NCBI RefSeq assembly: GCF_030539665.1 | Contig: NZ_JAUNXR010000002.1 | Location: forward strand, 62,001-126,000 | Reading direction: 5' to 3' | Length of the DNA: 64,000 nucleotides | Source of the DNA: Methanobrevibacter sp. | GTDB lineage: Archaea; Methanobacteriota; Methanobacteria; Methanobacteriales; Methanobacteriaceae | Shown: piece by piece, positions 19,045 through 27,987 of the stretch | How the letters are laid out: every line of letters starts with the position of its first letter | Position numbering within the stretch: the first letter of the stretch is position 1 | Made by a program: the position numbers and the translations under genes | Notes under the pieces: model-generated | What the model was told of the DNA's origin: nothing | Seen by the model: the letters and a program-made list of their open reading frames with translations, nothing else | The model's database searches: none

Positions 19045-19878
19045 ATGAGCAGGCATATTGTAGATGGATTAGGAAAAAGCAAAGTTACAATAGAAAACGG
19101 TAAAGTGACAAATGTTACAGAACCCAAAATCAGCTATTGTCCTCTTTTTGATCATCACAGAAATATTAAAGAAATAACTCCTGAAGCCGTAAAAGAAAAT
19201 ATGGAGTTTAGAATAAAAGATTTTGGAATGTGTACCAAAAACAGACAATTAAGAATGAAAGATTATCTTAATTTTGGAATTTCCGAAATAATTTGTACTC
19301 TTTTTAAAGAAGACATAATAGATTGTGCTGTAATGGTATGTGAAGGATGTGGAACTGTTCTTATCCAAGAAGCAGAATTAGCGCAAGGTGTTGGAGGCAG
19401 AGTCTCAGGACTTGTGGAAACTAGCCCAATCCCAGAAGTTATTGAAGGAATTGGAACAGATAACGTTTTAAATATAGAAACTGCCGAGATAAACCAAATC
19501 GACGGAATAAAAAAAGCTATAAGAAACGGATATAAGAATATTGCAGTTACAATTGCTTTAGCCAAAGACATTGAAGAAATCAATAGACTTAAAGAGACCT
19601 ATCCTAATGTCAATATTTATGTTTTTGCTGTTCATACAACAGGAATTTCCAAAGAGGATGCCAGAGAATTATTTGATGGAAGTGATGTCATTACCGCATG
19701 CGCATCCAAACACATAAGGGAAATTGGAGATGAAGAATCTTTAAAAACTGTTGGTCAGTCAATACCCATCTATTCAAAAACCAAAAATGGTAAAAAGTTT
19801 CTTGAATTGAGATTGAAACATATTGGTGGAGAAAAGCCTAAAAAAGAAAATCCTGATTTACCTAATCCTTTAATTTAA
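19045..19878 (+). CDS. Methanogenesis marker protein 8 (DUF2099)
   Basis: A 277-aa protein of a family found almost only in methanogens and relatives, with unknown biochemistry. The fit rests on YCPLFDHHR (about residues 32-40), a conserved VCEGCGTVLI (about 98-107, two Cys), the ELAQGVGGRVSG stretch and a C-terminal ACASKHIRE. Other conserved Cys residues suggest metal or cluster binding. It lies 15 bp before the thiC start, so it is probably co-transcribed with it. Confidence 0.82.
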   Translation: MSRHIVDGLGKSKVTIENGKVTNVTEPKISYCPLFDHHRNIKEITPEAVKENMEFRIKDFGMCTKNRQLRMKDYLNFGISEIICTLFKEDIIDCAVMVCEGCGTVLIQEAELAQGVGGRVSGLVETSPIPEVIEGIGTDNVLNIETAEINQIDGIKKAIRNGYKNIAVTIALAKDIEEINRLKETYPNVNIYVFAVHTTGISKEDARELFDGSDVITACASKHIREIGDEESLKTVGQSIPIYSKTKNGKKFLELRLKHIGGEKPKKENPDLPNPLI

Positions 19879-19893
19879 ATGGGAGGAATTAAT

Positions 19894-21168
19894 TTGACAC
19901 AAAAAAGTGAAGCACAAAAAGGCAATGCAACACCAGAAATGGAAATCGTTGCTGAAAAAGAGAATATCTCTATTAACAAACTCATAACATTAATAGCAGA
20001 AGGAAAAGTAGTTATACCAAAAAATATTAATGGAAATAGTCAGGCCTGCGGAATTGGTAAAGGTTTGACAACAAAAATCAATGCAAATATTGGATCTTCA
20101 AGTAAAATAGATGATATTGATTTGGAAGTCAAAAAAGCGAAAGTGGCTGTTGAATATGGTGCAGATGCAATTATGGACTTAAGTACCGGTTCAGATTTAA
20201 TAACTTTTAGAAAAAAAATTATGGATGCTGTAGATGTACCTATCGGAACAGTACCTATTTATGAAGCAGGAGTAGCTACTTTAAGGAAAGGTAAAGAAAT
20301 CATCGAGATGGACCCTGAAGATATCTTTAAATCAATTGAAAATCAAGCTAAAGAAGGTGTAGACTTTATGACTCTACACTGCGGCATAACAAAAGAACTT
20401 GTTGAAAAACTGCAGATAGCTAAAAGGATGATGGGTGTTGTAAGTAGGGGAGGAACATTTTTAACATCCTGGATTTATCACAATGATCAGGAAAACCCAT
20501 TATATGAAAATTACGATTACATTTTAGAGATAGCCTATGAAAATGACATTACCCTTAGTTTAGGAGACGGTTTAAGGCCAGGGTGTCTTTCAGATGCAAG
20601 CGACATTCCTCAAATTCAGGAATTAGTAAATCTTGGAGTGCTTGTTAAAAGAGCGCAGGATGCAAATGTGCAGGTAATGGTAGAAGGCCCAGGACACATG
20701 CCACTTAATCAGATCAAGGCCAATATGGAACTTCAAAAGACAATATGTTATGGAGCCCCATTCTATGTGTTAGGACCTCTCGTAACCGATCTTGCACCAG
20801 GCTATGACCACATCACAGGAGCAATCGGAGGAGCCATAGCCGCATTTAGTGGAGCTGACTTTTTATGCTATGTTACTCCAGCAGAACACCTAACACTACC
20901 TAATTTGGAGGACGTGAAGGAAGGAGTTGTTGCATCCAAGATAGCTGCTGAAGCTGCAGATGTTGCAAACGGTCTCGAATCCGCATGGGCAAGAGAAAAA
21001 GAAATGGCAGTGGCCCGTAAGAATTTTGATTGGGAAAAACAATTTGATTTGGCCATAGATAAATCCAAACCACGCTCTTACAGAAACAAGTGCGAATTGG
21101 ATGACGATGAAATGTGTGCAATGTGTGGAGAATACTGCGCAGTCAAAATAGCAAAAGGAGATTTTTAA
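19894..21168 (+). CDS. thiC: Phosphomethylpyrimidine synthase ThiC
   Basis: Radical SAM enzyme that rearranges aminoimidazole ribotide into HMP-phosphate for thiamine. The 424-aa protein matches archaeal ThiC in length. It has the GDGLRPGC segment, EGPGHMP and a C-terminal cluster-binding motif CAMCGEYC, an arrangement specific to ThiC. I favour the TTG start at 19894, because GGGAGGAA lies 7 nt upstream; the in-frame ATG at 19879 would itself consume that site. No TPP riboswitch is visible in the short gap after marker 8. Confidence 0.94.
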   Translation: MTQKSEAQKGNATPEMEIVAEKENISINKLITLIAEGKVVIPKNINGNSQACGIGKGLTTKINANIGSSSKIDDIDLEVKKAKVAVEYGADAIMDLSTGSDLITFRKKIMDAVDVPIGTVPIYEAGVATLRKGKEIIEMDPEDIFKSIENQAKEGVDFMTLHCGITKELVEKLQIAKRMMGVVSRGGTFLTSWIYHNDQENPLYENYDYILEIAYENDITLSLGDGLRPGCLSDASDIPQIQELVNLGVLVKRAQDANVQVMVEGPGHMPLNQIKANMELQKTICYGAPFYVLGPLVTDLAPGYDHITGAIGGAIAAFSGADFLCYVTPAEHLTLPNLEDVKEGVVASKIAAEAADVANGLESAWAREKEMAVARKNFDWEKQFDLAIDKSKPRSYRNKCELDDDEMCAMCGEYCAVKIAKGDF

Positions 21169-21205
21169 TTAATTGAATAATCTCCCAACTTTAAAAATAA
21201 AAACA

Positions 21206-21213
21206 TTTATATA
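21206..21213 (+). promoter_or_regulatory. TATA box upstream of first glutaredoxin
   Basis: TTTATATA with an A-rich upstream flank, 52 bp before the ATG; a GGAGATGAT ribosome binding site follows at about 21246. Confidence 0.6.
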
Positions 21214-21257
21214 TCGAATAGTTTCTATTATCAACACTAAAAAACGGAGATGATAAT

Positions 21258-21605
21258 ATGAACTACGAATCAAAAGATAGTGACATTACCCATGTAGCAG
21301 GAAACAACGCAGAAATGAGTGAAATCGAATGGAAACATGTTGATGGAGAAAACCACGGAAACATTAAATTGTTTGCACTTTCCACCTGCGGATGGTGTAA
21401 AAAAACCAGAATGTATCTAGAAGAAAATGAAGTTGCATATGATTACGTTTATGTAGATTTAACTACAGGTGCTCAACGTGACATTGTAATGAGGGAATTT
21501 GAAGAATACAACCCAGACATGTCATTCCCAACTATCGTAATCAACGGCAGCGAAGTAATCATCGGATATGAACCTGATGAAATGGCAAAAGAATTGAACA
21601 TATAA
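21258..21605 (+). CDS. Glutaredoxin/thioredoxin-like protein 1 (CGWC)
   Basis: A 115-aa thiol-disulfide protein. After a 35-residue N-terminal extension comes a thioredoxin fold with CGWC at 44-47 and a cis-Pro region MSFPTIVI (about 91-98). The ending GYEPDEMAKEL fits glutaredoxins. It is paralogous to the next gene and upstream of a ferredoxin:disulfide reductase, which is the likely electron donor. It has its own promoter and a 3' hairpin, so it is expressed independently. Confidence 0.88.
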   Translation: MNYESKDSDITHVAGNNAEMSEIEWKHVDGENHGNIKLFALSTCGWCKKTRMYLEENEVAYDYVYVDLTTGAQRDIVMREFEEYNPDMSFPTIVINGSEVIIGYEPDEMAKELNI

Positions 21606-21614
21606 ATGTTTAAA

Positions 21615-21643
21615 GTAGGATACCGTTGAAAAATGTATCCTAC
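21615..21643 (+). terminator. 9-bp stem-loop after first glutaredoxin
   Basis: GTAGGATAC and GTATCCTAC form a perfect stem around an 11-nt loop. No T-run follows immediately; the nearest is at about 21678. It may stabilise the 3' end rather than terminate. Confidence 0.5.
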
Positions 21644-21734
21644 AATCATTTATAATTCAAATAAAGAACCAATACTCTTTTTTTAAACCAATTAAAACTT
21701 AAAAATTATATTCAAAACTCATTTTACCAAAAAC

Positions 21735-21742
21735 TTTATATA
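21735..21742 (+). promoter_or_regulatory. TATA box upstream of second glutaredoxin
   Basis: TTTATATA after an AAAAAC flank, 52 bp before the ATG, the same spacing as in the paralogue. GGAGATGAT follows. Confidence 0.6.
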
Positions 21743-21786
21743 TTTTAAAAAAATATAATAGGAATTACATTATAGGAGATGATATT

Positions 21787-22143
21787 ATGGTAAATGAAAC
21801 AGAAAACATAAACATTAGTGACGTAAATGGTAGTGACGAACAGTTAAGCAACATTCACTTCCACCATGTTGATGGAGAACAAAAAGGTTTTATCCAATTG
21901 TACGGACTTTCCACCTGTGGATGGTGTAAACAGACCAGAATGTTTTTAGAGGAAAATGAAATTGCTTACGACTACATCTACGTAGACTTAACATCTGGTG
22001 AAGAACGCGAAGCAGTTATGGAAGAACTTGAAAAATACAATCCAGACATGTCCTTCCCAACATTAGTAATCGGACATTCAGGAGTAATTGTTGGTTACGA
22101 ACCAGAAGAAATAGCAACTGCATTAGCAATTCCAATGGAATAA
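21787..22143 (+). CDS. Glutaredoxin/thioredoxin-like protein 2 (CGWC)
   Basis: A 118-aa paralogue of the preceding protein: same N-terminal extension, CGWC at 44-47 and MSFPTLVIG. It is transcribed with the FTR-rubredoxin protein 15 bp downstream. The two copies share promoter spacing and ribosome binding site, so the duplication included the control region; divergence is greatest in the first 25 residues. Confidence 0.88.
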   Translation: MVNETENINISDVNGSDEQLSNIHFHHVDGEQKGFIQLYGLSTCGWCKQTRMFLEENEIAYDYIYVDLTSGEEREAVMEELEKYNPDMSFPTLVIGHSGVIVGYEPEEIATALAIPME

Positions 22144-22158
22144 GAAAAAGGTGATAAC

Positions 22159-22644
22159 ATGGGTAAAGCTTATGACGATTTCAAAAAGGATACCGAAAAA
22201 ACCGGATACCGTGTGAATCCTGATGTTGAATTTGTTGAAATGTTACTTGAAAACATACAAGTGAATGATGACAGATATGGGTATCCTGCTTGCCCATGTA
22301 GATTAGCATCTGGAAAACGTGAAAAAGATCTCGATATCATATGTCCATGTGATTATAGGGATTCTGATTTAGATGAATATGGATTCTGTTTCTGTGCTTT
22401 ATACGTTTCCAATGACGTCATTGAAAACAATAAAAAGATTCATTCAATTCCAGATAGGAGAATGAAAGCTTTGAAAGCAAAAAAAGAAGCAGAAAAACAT
22501 GAAACCGAACAGATAACCATTGGAGGTCTCCAATATCCAGTATGGAGATGTAAAGTATGTGGTTATTTATGTGCTCGTCCAGAAGCACCAGAAATATGTC
22601 CAATTTGTAATGCTGACAAGGACAGATTTGAAAAATTTATGTAA
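22159..22644 (+). CDS. Ferredoxin:disulfide reductase (FTR catalytic domain fused to rubredoxin)
   Basis: A 161-aa two-domain redox protein. Residues 1-100 are an FTR catalytic-subunit domain with C45-P-C47, C62-P-C64 and C77-F-C79, which hold a [4Fe-4S] cluster beside an active disulfide. Plant-type FTR has CHC at the third site; here His is replaced by Phe. Residues 125-161 are a rubredoxin-type iron site with CKVC at 131-134 and CPIC at 147-150. Such fusions in methanogens reduce thioredoxin-like proteins from ferredoxin. It should serve the upstream glutaredoxin. Confidence 0.88.
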   Translation: MGKAYDDFKKDTEKTGYRVNPDVEFVEMLLENIQVNDDRYGYPACPCRLASGKREKDLDIICPCDYRDSDLDEYGFCFCALYVSNDVIENNKKIHSIPDRRMKALKAKKEAEKHETEQITIGGLQYPVWRCKVCGYLCARPEAPEICPICNADKDRFEKFM

Positions 22645-22653
22645 GTGTCTTAT

Positions 22654-24309
22654 ATGCAATACCAAGAATTAGTTAATATTTACTCAGATTTAGAAAGTAC
22701 TACAAAACGTTTGGAAAAAACAGACATCATAGCAAATTTCTTTAAAAAGCTTGATGGGGAAACATTATCTGAAGTAGGATTAATGATTCGAGGTAGAGTT
22801 TTTCCAGCCTGGAGCGGTGAAGAAATAGGGATTGGAAATAAGCTCTTGATGAAAGCAGTTGCAGAAGCAACAGGCACTACAGTAGACAAGGTTGAGGATG
22901 CTGTGCGAGACGAAGGAGATATAGGTCTTGCATGCATCAAACTCTTTAAAAATAAAACTCAGCAAACTTTTTTCTCACAGCCGCTAACAATAGATTTTGT
23001 TTTTAATAGCTTAAGAAAATTAGCTACCATTAGCGGTGCAAAGTCAACTAACCGTAAAATAGCGATACTGCTGGAACTTCTATCACAGGCCACACCTGTC
23101 GAAGCCAAATACCTTACAAGAACAGTTGTAGAGGAGCTTAGAATTGGAGTGGGCGAAGGAGTTTTGCGTGATGCAATAGCTCAGGCATTTGACATTGATA
23201 AAAAAATTGTAGAACGTGCACAAATGCTTACAAATGATTTAGGATTAGTTTCACTAGTAGCTATGGAGGATGGAGCTGAAGGACTTAAAAAACTTAATTT
23301 GAATCCTGGAACTCCTGTTAAACCAATGCTTGCTCAGCTTTCACCGCCATTAAATGAGATTATTGATGAGATGGGCTTGGCAATTTGTGAGACAAAATAT
23401 GATGGAATTCGTCTCCAAATCCATAGGAACGACGATGAAATAACAATTTTTACTAGAAGACTGGAGAACATAACCCATGCACTTCCAGAAATTGTTGATT
23501 TGATTGACGAACATCTTCCACATCATAATTTTATTATAGAAGGTGAAGTAATAGCTACACAAGATGGAAAGCCTCTATCTTTCCAGAATGTTTTGCATAG
23601 GGTTCGCAGAAAGCATGATATTGACAAGGCTATTGAAAACGTTCCTTTAAAGTTATTCCTATTTGATTTACTTTTCTATAAGGTACCTATGCTTGACGAG
23701 CCTTTGATTGAAAGACGTAAAAAACTTACTGAAATTGTAGATACAACACCGGATGCCCTTAATTTAAGTAATATGGTATACGGTACTCCTGAAACAATTC
23801 CTGAAATAGAAGCATTATTTGAATTGTCTATTGAACAACACCATGAAGGAATCATGATTAAAGATGCAAATGAACCATACATTCCTGGATTGAGAGGTAA
23901 AAAAATGCTTAAATGGAAAGCTGAACCTGAAACTTTGGATATGGTTGTTTTGGGAGGAACACATGGAGTTGGAAAACGTGCAAACTTTATTGGATCATAT
24001 TTAATGGGCCTTAGAGGAGAAAATGATGAGTTCAAGACTGTTGCATATGTTGCAACCGGTTTTGATGATGCCACTTTAGAATATATGACCAAAAAAATGG
24101 AAGAGTATAAGATTAGTGAAAAGGGCAGGCAGATAACCGTTGAACCTAAACTAATATTCGAAATAGCATTTAGCGAAATTGTAAAAAGCCCAGAATATGA
24201 AACAGGATACTCCTTAAGATTTCCTGTGTTTAAAAATCTTAGAAAAGATAAGGGACTTAATGATGTTGATACCGTTGAAAGATTGATTTCAATGTATATC
24301 AACCAGTAA
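22654..24309 (+). CDS. lig: ATP-dependent DNA ligase
   Basis: Seals nicks in replication and repair. The 551-aa protein has an N-terminal DNA-binding domain (about 1-220), the nucleotidyltransferase core with the adenylated Lys248 in ETKYDGIR, then GEVIATQDG and KWKAEP (motif V), and an OB-fold C terminus. The ATG at 22654 matches archaeal ligase N termini (MxYxEL) better than the GTG at 22645 directly after the FTR stop. It may be co-transcribed with the redox genes. Confidence 0.95.
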   Translation: MQYQELVNIYSDLESTTKRLEKTDIIANFFKKLDGETLSEVGLMIRGRVFPAWSGEEIGIGNKLLMKAVAEATGTTVDKVEDAVRDEGDIGLACIKLFKNKTQQTFFSQPLTIDFVFNSLRKLATISGAKSTNRKIAILLELLSQATPVEAKYLTRTVVEELRIGVGEGVLRDAIAQAFDIDKKIVERAQMLTNDLGLVSLVAMEDGAEGLKKLNLNPGTPVKPMLAQLSPPLNEIIDEMGLAICETKYDGIRLQIHRNDDEITIFTRRLENITHALPEIVDLIDEHLPHHNFIIEGEVIATQDGKPLSFQNVLHRVRRKHDIDKAIENVPLKLFLFDLLFYKVPMLDEPLIERRKKLTEIVDTTPDALNLSNMVYGTPETIPEIEALFELSIEQHHEGIMIKDANEPYIPGLRGKKMLKWKAEPETLDMVVLGGTHGVGKRANFIGSYLMGLRGENDEFKTVAYVATGFDDATLEYMTKKMEEYKISEKGRQITVEPKLIFEIAFSEIVKSPEYETGYSLRFPVFKNLRKDKGLNDVDTVERLISMYINQ

Positions 24310-24384
24310 ATATCACATTTTAACTGCAATTTCTCAAATCCACTTCCTATCTCTTTTTTAAACTGATTCAAGAAATATTTTCTT

Positions 24385-24783
24385 ATGGAAATTACTGATG
24401 ACAAACTTATAAAAATAGCGCTTATTACAACACTTGTTGGAATTATCGGCCTGATTGTTTTTACCCCTTCAATTGAAGTTAAAGAAGTCAATGTTGAAGA
24501 CCTTACAAAGGGAATGATCGATGAGCAAGTAGCCATTGCAGGAGTTGTGGAAGAGATAAAACCTTCTTCCAGCGGCAGCACCTATTTTTTAAAGGTTAAC
24601 GATGGAACAGGACTTATTACTGCAATAGCTTTTGATTCTGTTGTAAGTGATATGGAGGATTCTAATTTAAGCATTGAAATGTTTAAGGATAAGAAGGTTA
24701 GGATTGATGGAAAGGTTACTGAATATAACTCAAAAATGGAATTGATAATATCTGACAGCAGCTCAATAAAAATTTTAAATTAA
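24385..24783 (+). CDS. Membrane-anchored OB-fold (nucleic-acid-binding type) protein
   Basis: A 132-aa protein with one N-terminal membrane helix (about residues 8-26) and an OB-fold domain (about 44-130): VAIAGVVEEIK, the strand FLKVNDGTGLITAIAF and a final strand MELIISDSSSIKIL, the layout of tRNA-anticodon/ssDNA-binding OB domains. The domain would face outside if the helix is a simple signal anchor with the positive side in. The substrate may therefore not be nucleic acid. Function unknown. Confidence 0.7.
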   Translation: MEITDDKLIKIALITTLVGIIGLIVFTPSIEVKEVNVEDLTKGMIDEQVAIAGVVEEIKPSSSGSTYFLKVNDGTGLITAIAFDSVVSDMEDSNLSIEMFKDKKVRIDGKVTEYNSKMELIISDSSSIKILN

Positions 24784-24859
24784 TGCAAATATTTTCACCA
24801 TATAGAAAAGGTTTTTATAGTAGCAAACTTAAAATAGAAACGGTAATAGGTGATGATAT

Positions 24860-26248
24860 ATGCAAGTTTTAGAATATTTAGCTCACGTAGGGTTTAATGA
24901 TCCAGTTATCATAAGTCTATTCCTAATATTTGTTTTGGGAGTAGGTCTTCAATGGATTGCTCAGATAAAGGAGATACCTGGTATTGTACTACTGTTACCT
25001 GCAGGTATGTTTTTTGGAGCTTATCTAGGATTAATCAACCCAACAACCTTATTTGGAGAATCTTTTTATACATTAGTGACTTTAGGAGTAGGTTTCCTTT
25101 TATTTGCAGGAGGCCTTCATTTAGACCTGTCGAAATTAAAAGAAAACGAGAAGCTGGCTATTGGTAGGCTCATTCCAATAAATACGATTTTATGTCTTAC
25201 AGTAGGGACATTGGCAATAACCTATTTGTTTTCAATGAAATGGTATGATGCATTGTTGATTTCCTCACTATTGGTTGTATCCGGACCTACAGTTATCGGA
25301 CCAATTTTAGATTATGCAAATCCAAATCCTAAACTTAGACATATTGCCAATTGGGAAGCTATTATTACTGATCCTTTAGGTGCAGTGATGGCTACAATCA
25401 TAATGTATCTTTTAATTATATTCCGTAATCCAAACAGCATTATGACTTCCACAACTTCCCCATTTAATTCAGCTCTTCATTTGGCATTGCAACATTCCAT
25501 TTTCCATATTTCAGTATTTGACGATATCCTATTTGGAGATCTGGTCATTACTGCAGTTTTAGGTATTTTCATGGGATGTTTGCTTGGAGTATTGCTTGCC
25601 GCATTTTATATACAGGCAAAAAACAGAGGTTATATTCAAAAAAACTATTTGCTCCTTGTTGTTTGGATGTTAGTCTTCGGAGGAGTTCTTTTAGGTGAAA
25701 TACTATTCCCTGAATCAGGATTATTTACTGCATTGGTAATCGGTATTGTAATTGCAAATAAAGAGAAAAAGAATGCTGCAATCACTAAAAAACTGAATGA
25801 ATTTGCTGAACCGATAATAATAGGTATTTTATTTATAGCATTATCCTCAATGGTAAATATAGGCCAATTGATTGATTATTTAATTCCAAGTTTAATATTG
25901 GTGGCATTATATGTAATCGTCATAAGACCTTTAACAGCATTTTTAGGGGCATACAAATATGACATAACCCTGAAAGAAATACTGTTCCTAGGATTTATCC
26001 ATCCAAGAGGAATAGTTGCTGCTGCATCTGCATCATTGTTTGCTTTGAAGCTTGAAGCAGGAGGAATTCACATACCTCAACTAGTTCCAGTTGTATTTAT
26101 CGTTATTTTGGCAACTGTCATTATCTACGGTTTATTTACACCTGTGCTAACAAGAAAGTTAGGATTAAGTATGGATAGCCCTAAGAAATCATATGAAGAT
26201 AATGAAAGAAGCATCCTGAAAACCCTTGGTTTGAAACTTAATAAATAA
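24860..26248 (+). CDS. Cation:proton antiporter (CPA1/NhaP type)
   Basis: A 462-aa integral membrane protein with about 12-13 hydrophobic segments. It is probably a Na+(K+)/H+ exchanger. The motif around ISSLLVVSGPTVIGPI, followed by WEAIITDPLGAV with Asp in the membrane (about residue 174), matches the CPA1 ion-binding region, and the later FIHPRGIVAAASASLFAL is the conserved Arg region. It has its own ribosome binding site GGTGAT; an upstream T-rich, TATA-like TTTTTATAG lies near 24811. Confidence 0.88.
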   Translation: MQVLEYLAHVGFNDPVIISLFLIFVLGVGLQWIAQIKEIPGIVLLLPAGMFFGAYLGLINPTTLFGESFYTLVTLGVGFLLFAGGLHLDLSKLKENEKLAIGRLIPINTILCLTVGTLAITYLFSMKWYDALLISSLLVVSGPTVIGPILDYANPNPKLRHIANWEAIITDPLGAVMATIIMYLLIIFRNPNSIMTSTTSPFNSALHLALQHSIFHISVFDDILFGDLVITAVLGIFMGCLLGVLLAAFYIQAKNRGYIQKNYLLLVVWMLVFGGVLLGEILFPESGLFTALVIGIVIANKEKKNAAITKKLNEFAEPIIIGILFIALSSMVNIGQLIDYLIPSLILVALYVIVIRPLTAFLGAYKYDITLKEILFLGFIHPRGIVAAASASLFALKLEAGGIHIPQLVPVVFIVILATVIIYGLFTPVLTRKLGLSMDSPKKSYEDNERSILKTLGLKLNK

Positions 26249-26305
26249 ACTTTTAATTATTGAAAAATAAAAATGATATACAACTAAATAAATCGAGGAA
26301 AATAA

Positions 26306-27670
26306 ATGTCAGCAAAAAAAAGATTATTTGGAACATTTGGAGTTAGAAGGACAGCTAACGATGTTCTCACTCCTGAATTTGCATCAAGACTTGCAGCATG
26401 TTACGGAACTTTAATAAAAGGAAAAGTGGCAGTTGGTGGAGATACAAGAACAACAAGCAGAATGTTAATGGATGCCGTCAAAGCAGGATTGCTTTCTGCA
26501 GGTTGTGATGTGGTGGATTTAGGAATTCTCCCAACCCCTGCCGTTCAATTTGCTGTAAGGAATTATTATGACGGAGGAGTTATGATTACTGCTTCACACA
26601 ATCCTCCAAAATACAATGGCCTTAAATTCTTAGATGGATTCGGTATTGGAATTCCTGATGAAATGGACTTGGCTATTGAAGAAATGTACTTTGATGGGGA
26701 ACCTGATAGGGTAAACTGGGATGAGATTGGAGAAGAATATTCAAATGACAACATAATCCAGGAATACATTGATAGAGTAATAGAAACCGTTGATGCCAAT
26801 GCGATTCGTGAGGCTAAATTAAAGGTAGTCCTCGACTGCGGATCCGGAGCAGGATGCTTTACAGCACCATACCTTTTAAGGGCTCTTGGATGCGAATTGA
26901 TTACACTTAACTGTCAAGCTGACGGATTTTTCCCAGGCCGTGACCCGGAACCTATTGAAGAAAACCTAACAGAACTAATAGATGTTGTAAAACAATTAAA
27001 TGCTGACATTGGTCTTGCACACGACGGTGATGCAGATAGAACAATATGTATTGACGAAAAAGGAAACTTCGTTTTGGGAGACAAGACATTTACACTTGTG
27101 GAAAAACAGATGCTTAAAGAAAATGACGGTGGAATAATAGTAACCACAGTTGCAACCTCACAGGCAATCTATGACATCGCAGAAGAATACGATGGAGAGG
27201 TAATAGCTACTGCAGTTGGAGATTTACTTGTAGCTCGTGAATTAAAAGATAAAGAAGGATTATTTGGAGGGGAAGAAAACGGAGGTTTGATTTTCCCAGA
27301 ATTCGTCTATGGAAGAGATGCCGCAATGACTGTTGCAAAGATCCTTGAAATAATTGCTAAAGAGAAAAAACCATTATCCGAACTTGTATCAGAATTACCT
27401 ATATATTATTCCAAAAAGATGAAAATAGAATGTGCGGATGATTTGAAGGAATCCGTAATGGAAAGCATTGCCAAAGAAATCAGTGAAACAACCGACTTTG
27501 AATTAGATACAACTGACGGAGTGAAGATATTGAAAGAGGATGGCTGGGTCATTATAAGGCCATCAGGAACCGAACCTATATTCAGATGCTTCGCAGAATC
27601 AGACAGTCAGGAAAAAGCTAATGAAATGACCAAATGGGGCATAGACCTGGTCAAAAAATATACCTGCTAA
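26306..27670 (+). CDS. glmM: Phosphohexomutase (phosphoglucosamine mutase type), copy 1
   Basis: A 454-aa alpha-D-phosphohexomutase. The catalytic Ser97 is in TASHNP, the Mg-binding loop DGDAD is at 240-244, the sugar-binding loop has GEENGG, and the phosphate-binding RPSGTEP is near the C terminus. Phosphoglucosamine mutase activity (GlcN-6-P to GlcN-1-P) is the best guess; phosphomannomutase is an alternative. A second paralogue lies at 32783-34129, next to a GlmU. It is transcribed alone, behind the antiporter. Confidence 0.85.
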   Translation: MSAKKRLFGTFGVRRTANDVLTPEFASRLAACYGTLIKGKVAVGGDTRTTSRMLMDAVKAGLLSAGCDVVDLGILPTPAVQFAVRNYYDGGVMITASHNPPKYNGLKFLDGFGIGIPDEMDLAIEEMYFDGEPDRVNWDEIGEEYSNDNIIQEYIDRVIETVDANAIREAKLKVVLDCGSGAGCFTAPYLLRALGCELITLNCQADGFFPGRDPEPIEENLTELIDVVKQLNADIGLAHDGDADRTICIDEKGNFVLGDKTFTLVEKQMLKENDGGIIVTTVATSQAIYDIAEEYDGEVIATAVGDLLVARELKDKEGLFGGEENGGLIFPEFVYGRDAAMTVAKILEIIAKEKKPLSELVSELPIYYSKKMKIECADDLKESVMESIAKEISETTDFELDTTDGVKILKEDGWVIIRPSGTEPIFRCFAESDSQEKANEMTKWGIDLVKKYTC

Positions 27671-27987
27671 ATAGATGGTGAACAAGGAAAAAATCAATGA
27701 GAACACCAGTTAAGAGTTCTTAAAAGATTTCATTTCCTTTTTAAAATACAGTGCTGATAGATTAACGGCCAATAAACTTTCAGCACATTCAAACATTCCA
27801 ATTCAAAACCAGTTTTGGTCTGATGGAAACATGGCAAATAATAGCCATTGTGAACCATATGAAAGAAATAACCATTGTGGTTGGCTGTGAATGAACCATA
27901 TGACTCAAAAAAAAGAGTTTGACTTTTTTTCTTTTTATTTAACTTTAAAATCAATATCAATGAAATTAAATTTGTTTAAAATAATAT
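27671..27987. other. Structured spacer with short repeats
   Basis: No convincing gene. It contains a 7-bp inverted repeat (27751-27757 with 27780-27786), two copies of TGAACCATATGA (27851-27862 and 27892-27903), two near-copies of ATARCCATTGTG (27841-27852 and 27868-27879), and a T-rich stretch at the right end that would read as poly-A on the minus strand. It lies between two converging genes, so it may carry both 3' ends or a small RNA. Confidence 0.45.

Noticed and set aside
23676-24581. A 301-aa minus-strand frame spanning the end of the DNA ligase gene and the OB-fold gene
   Set aside because: It overlaps two better supported plus-strand genes and reads as antisense composition.
27730-27960. 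A 76-aa minus-strand frame in the 27.7-28.0 kb spacer
   Set aside because: No ribosome binding site, Lys-run N terminus and repeats in the DNA; better treated as non-coding.
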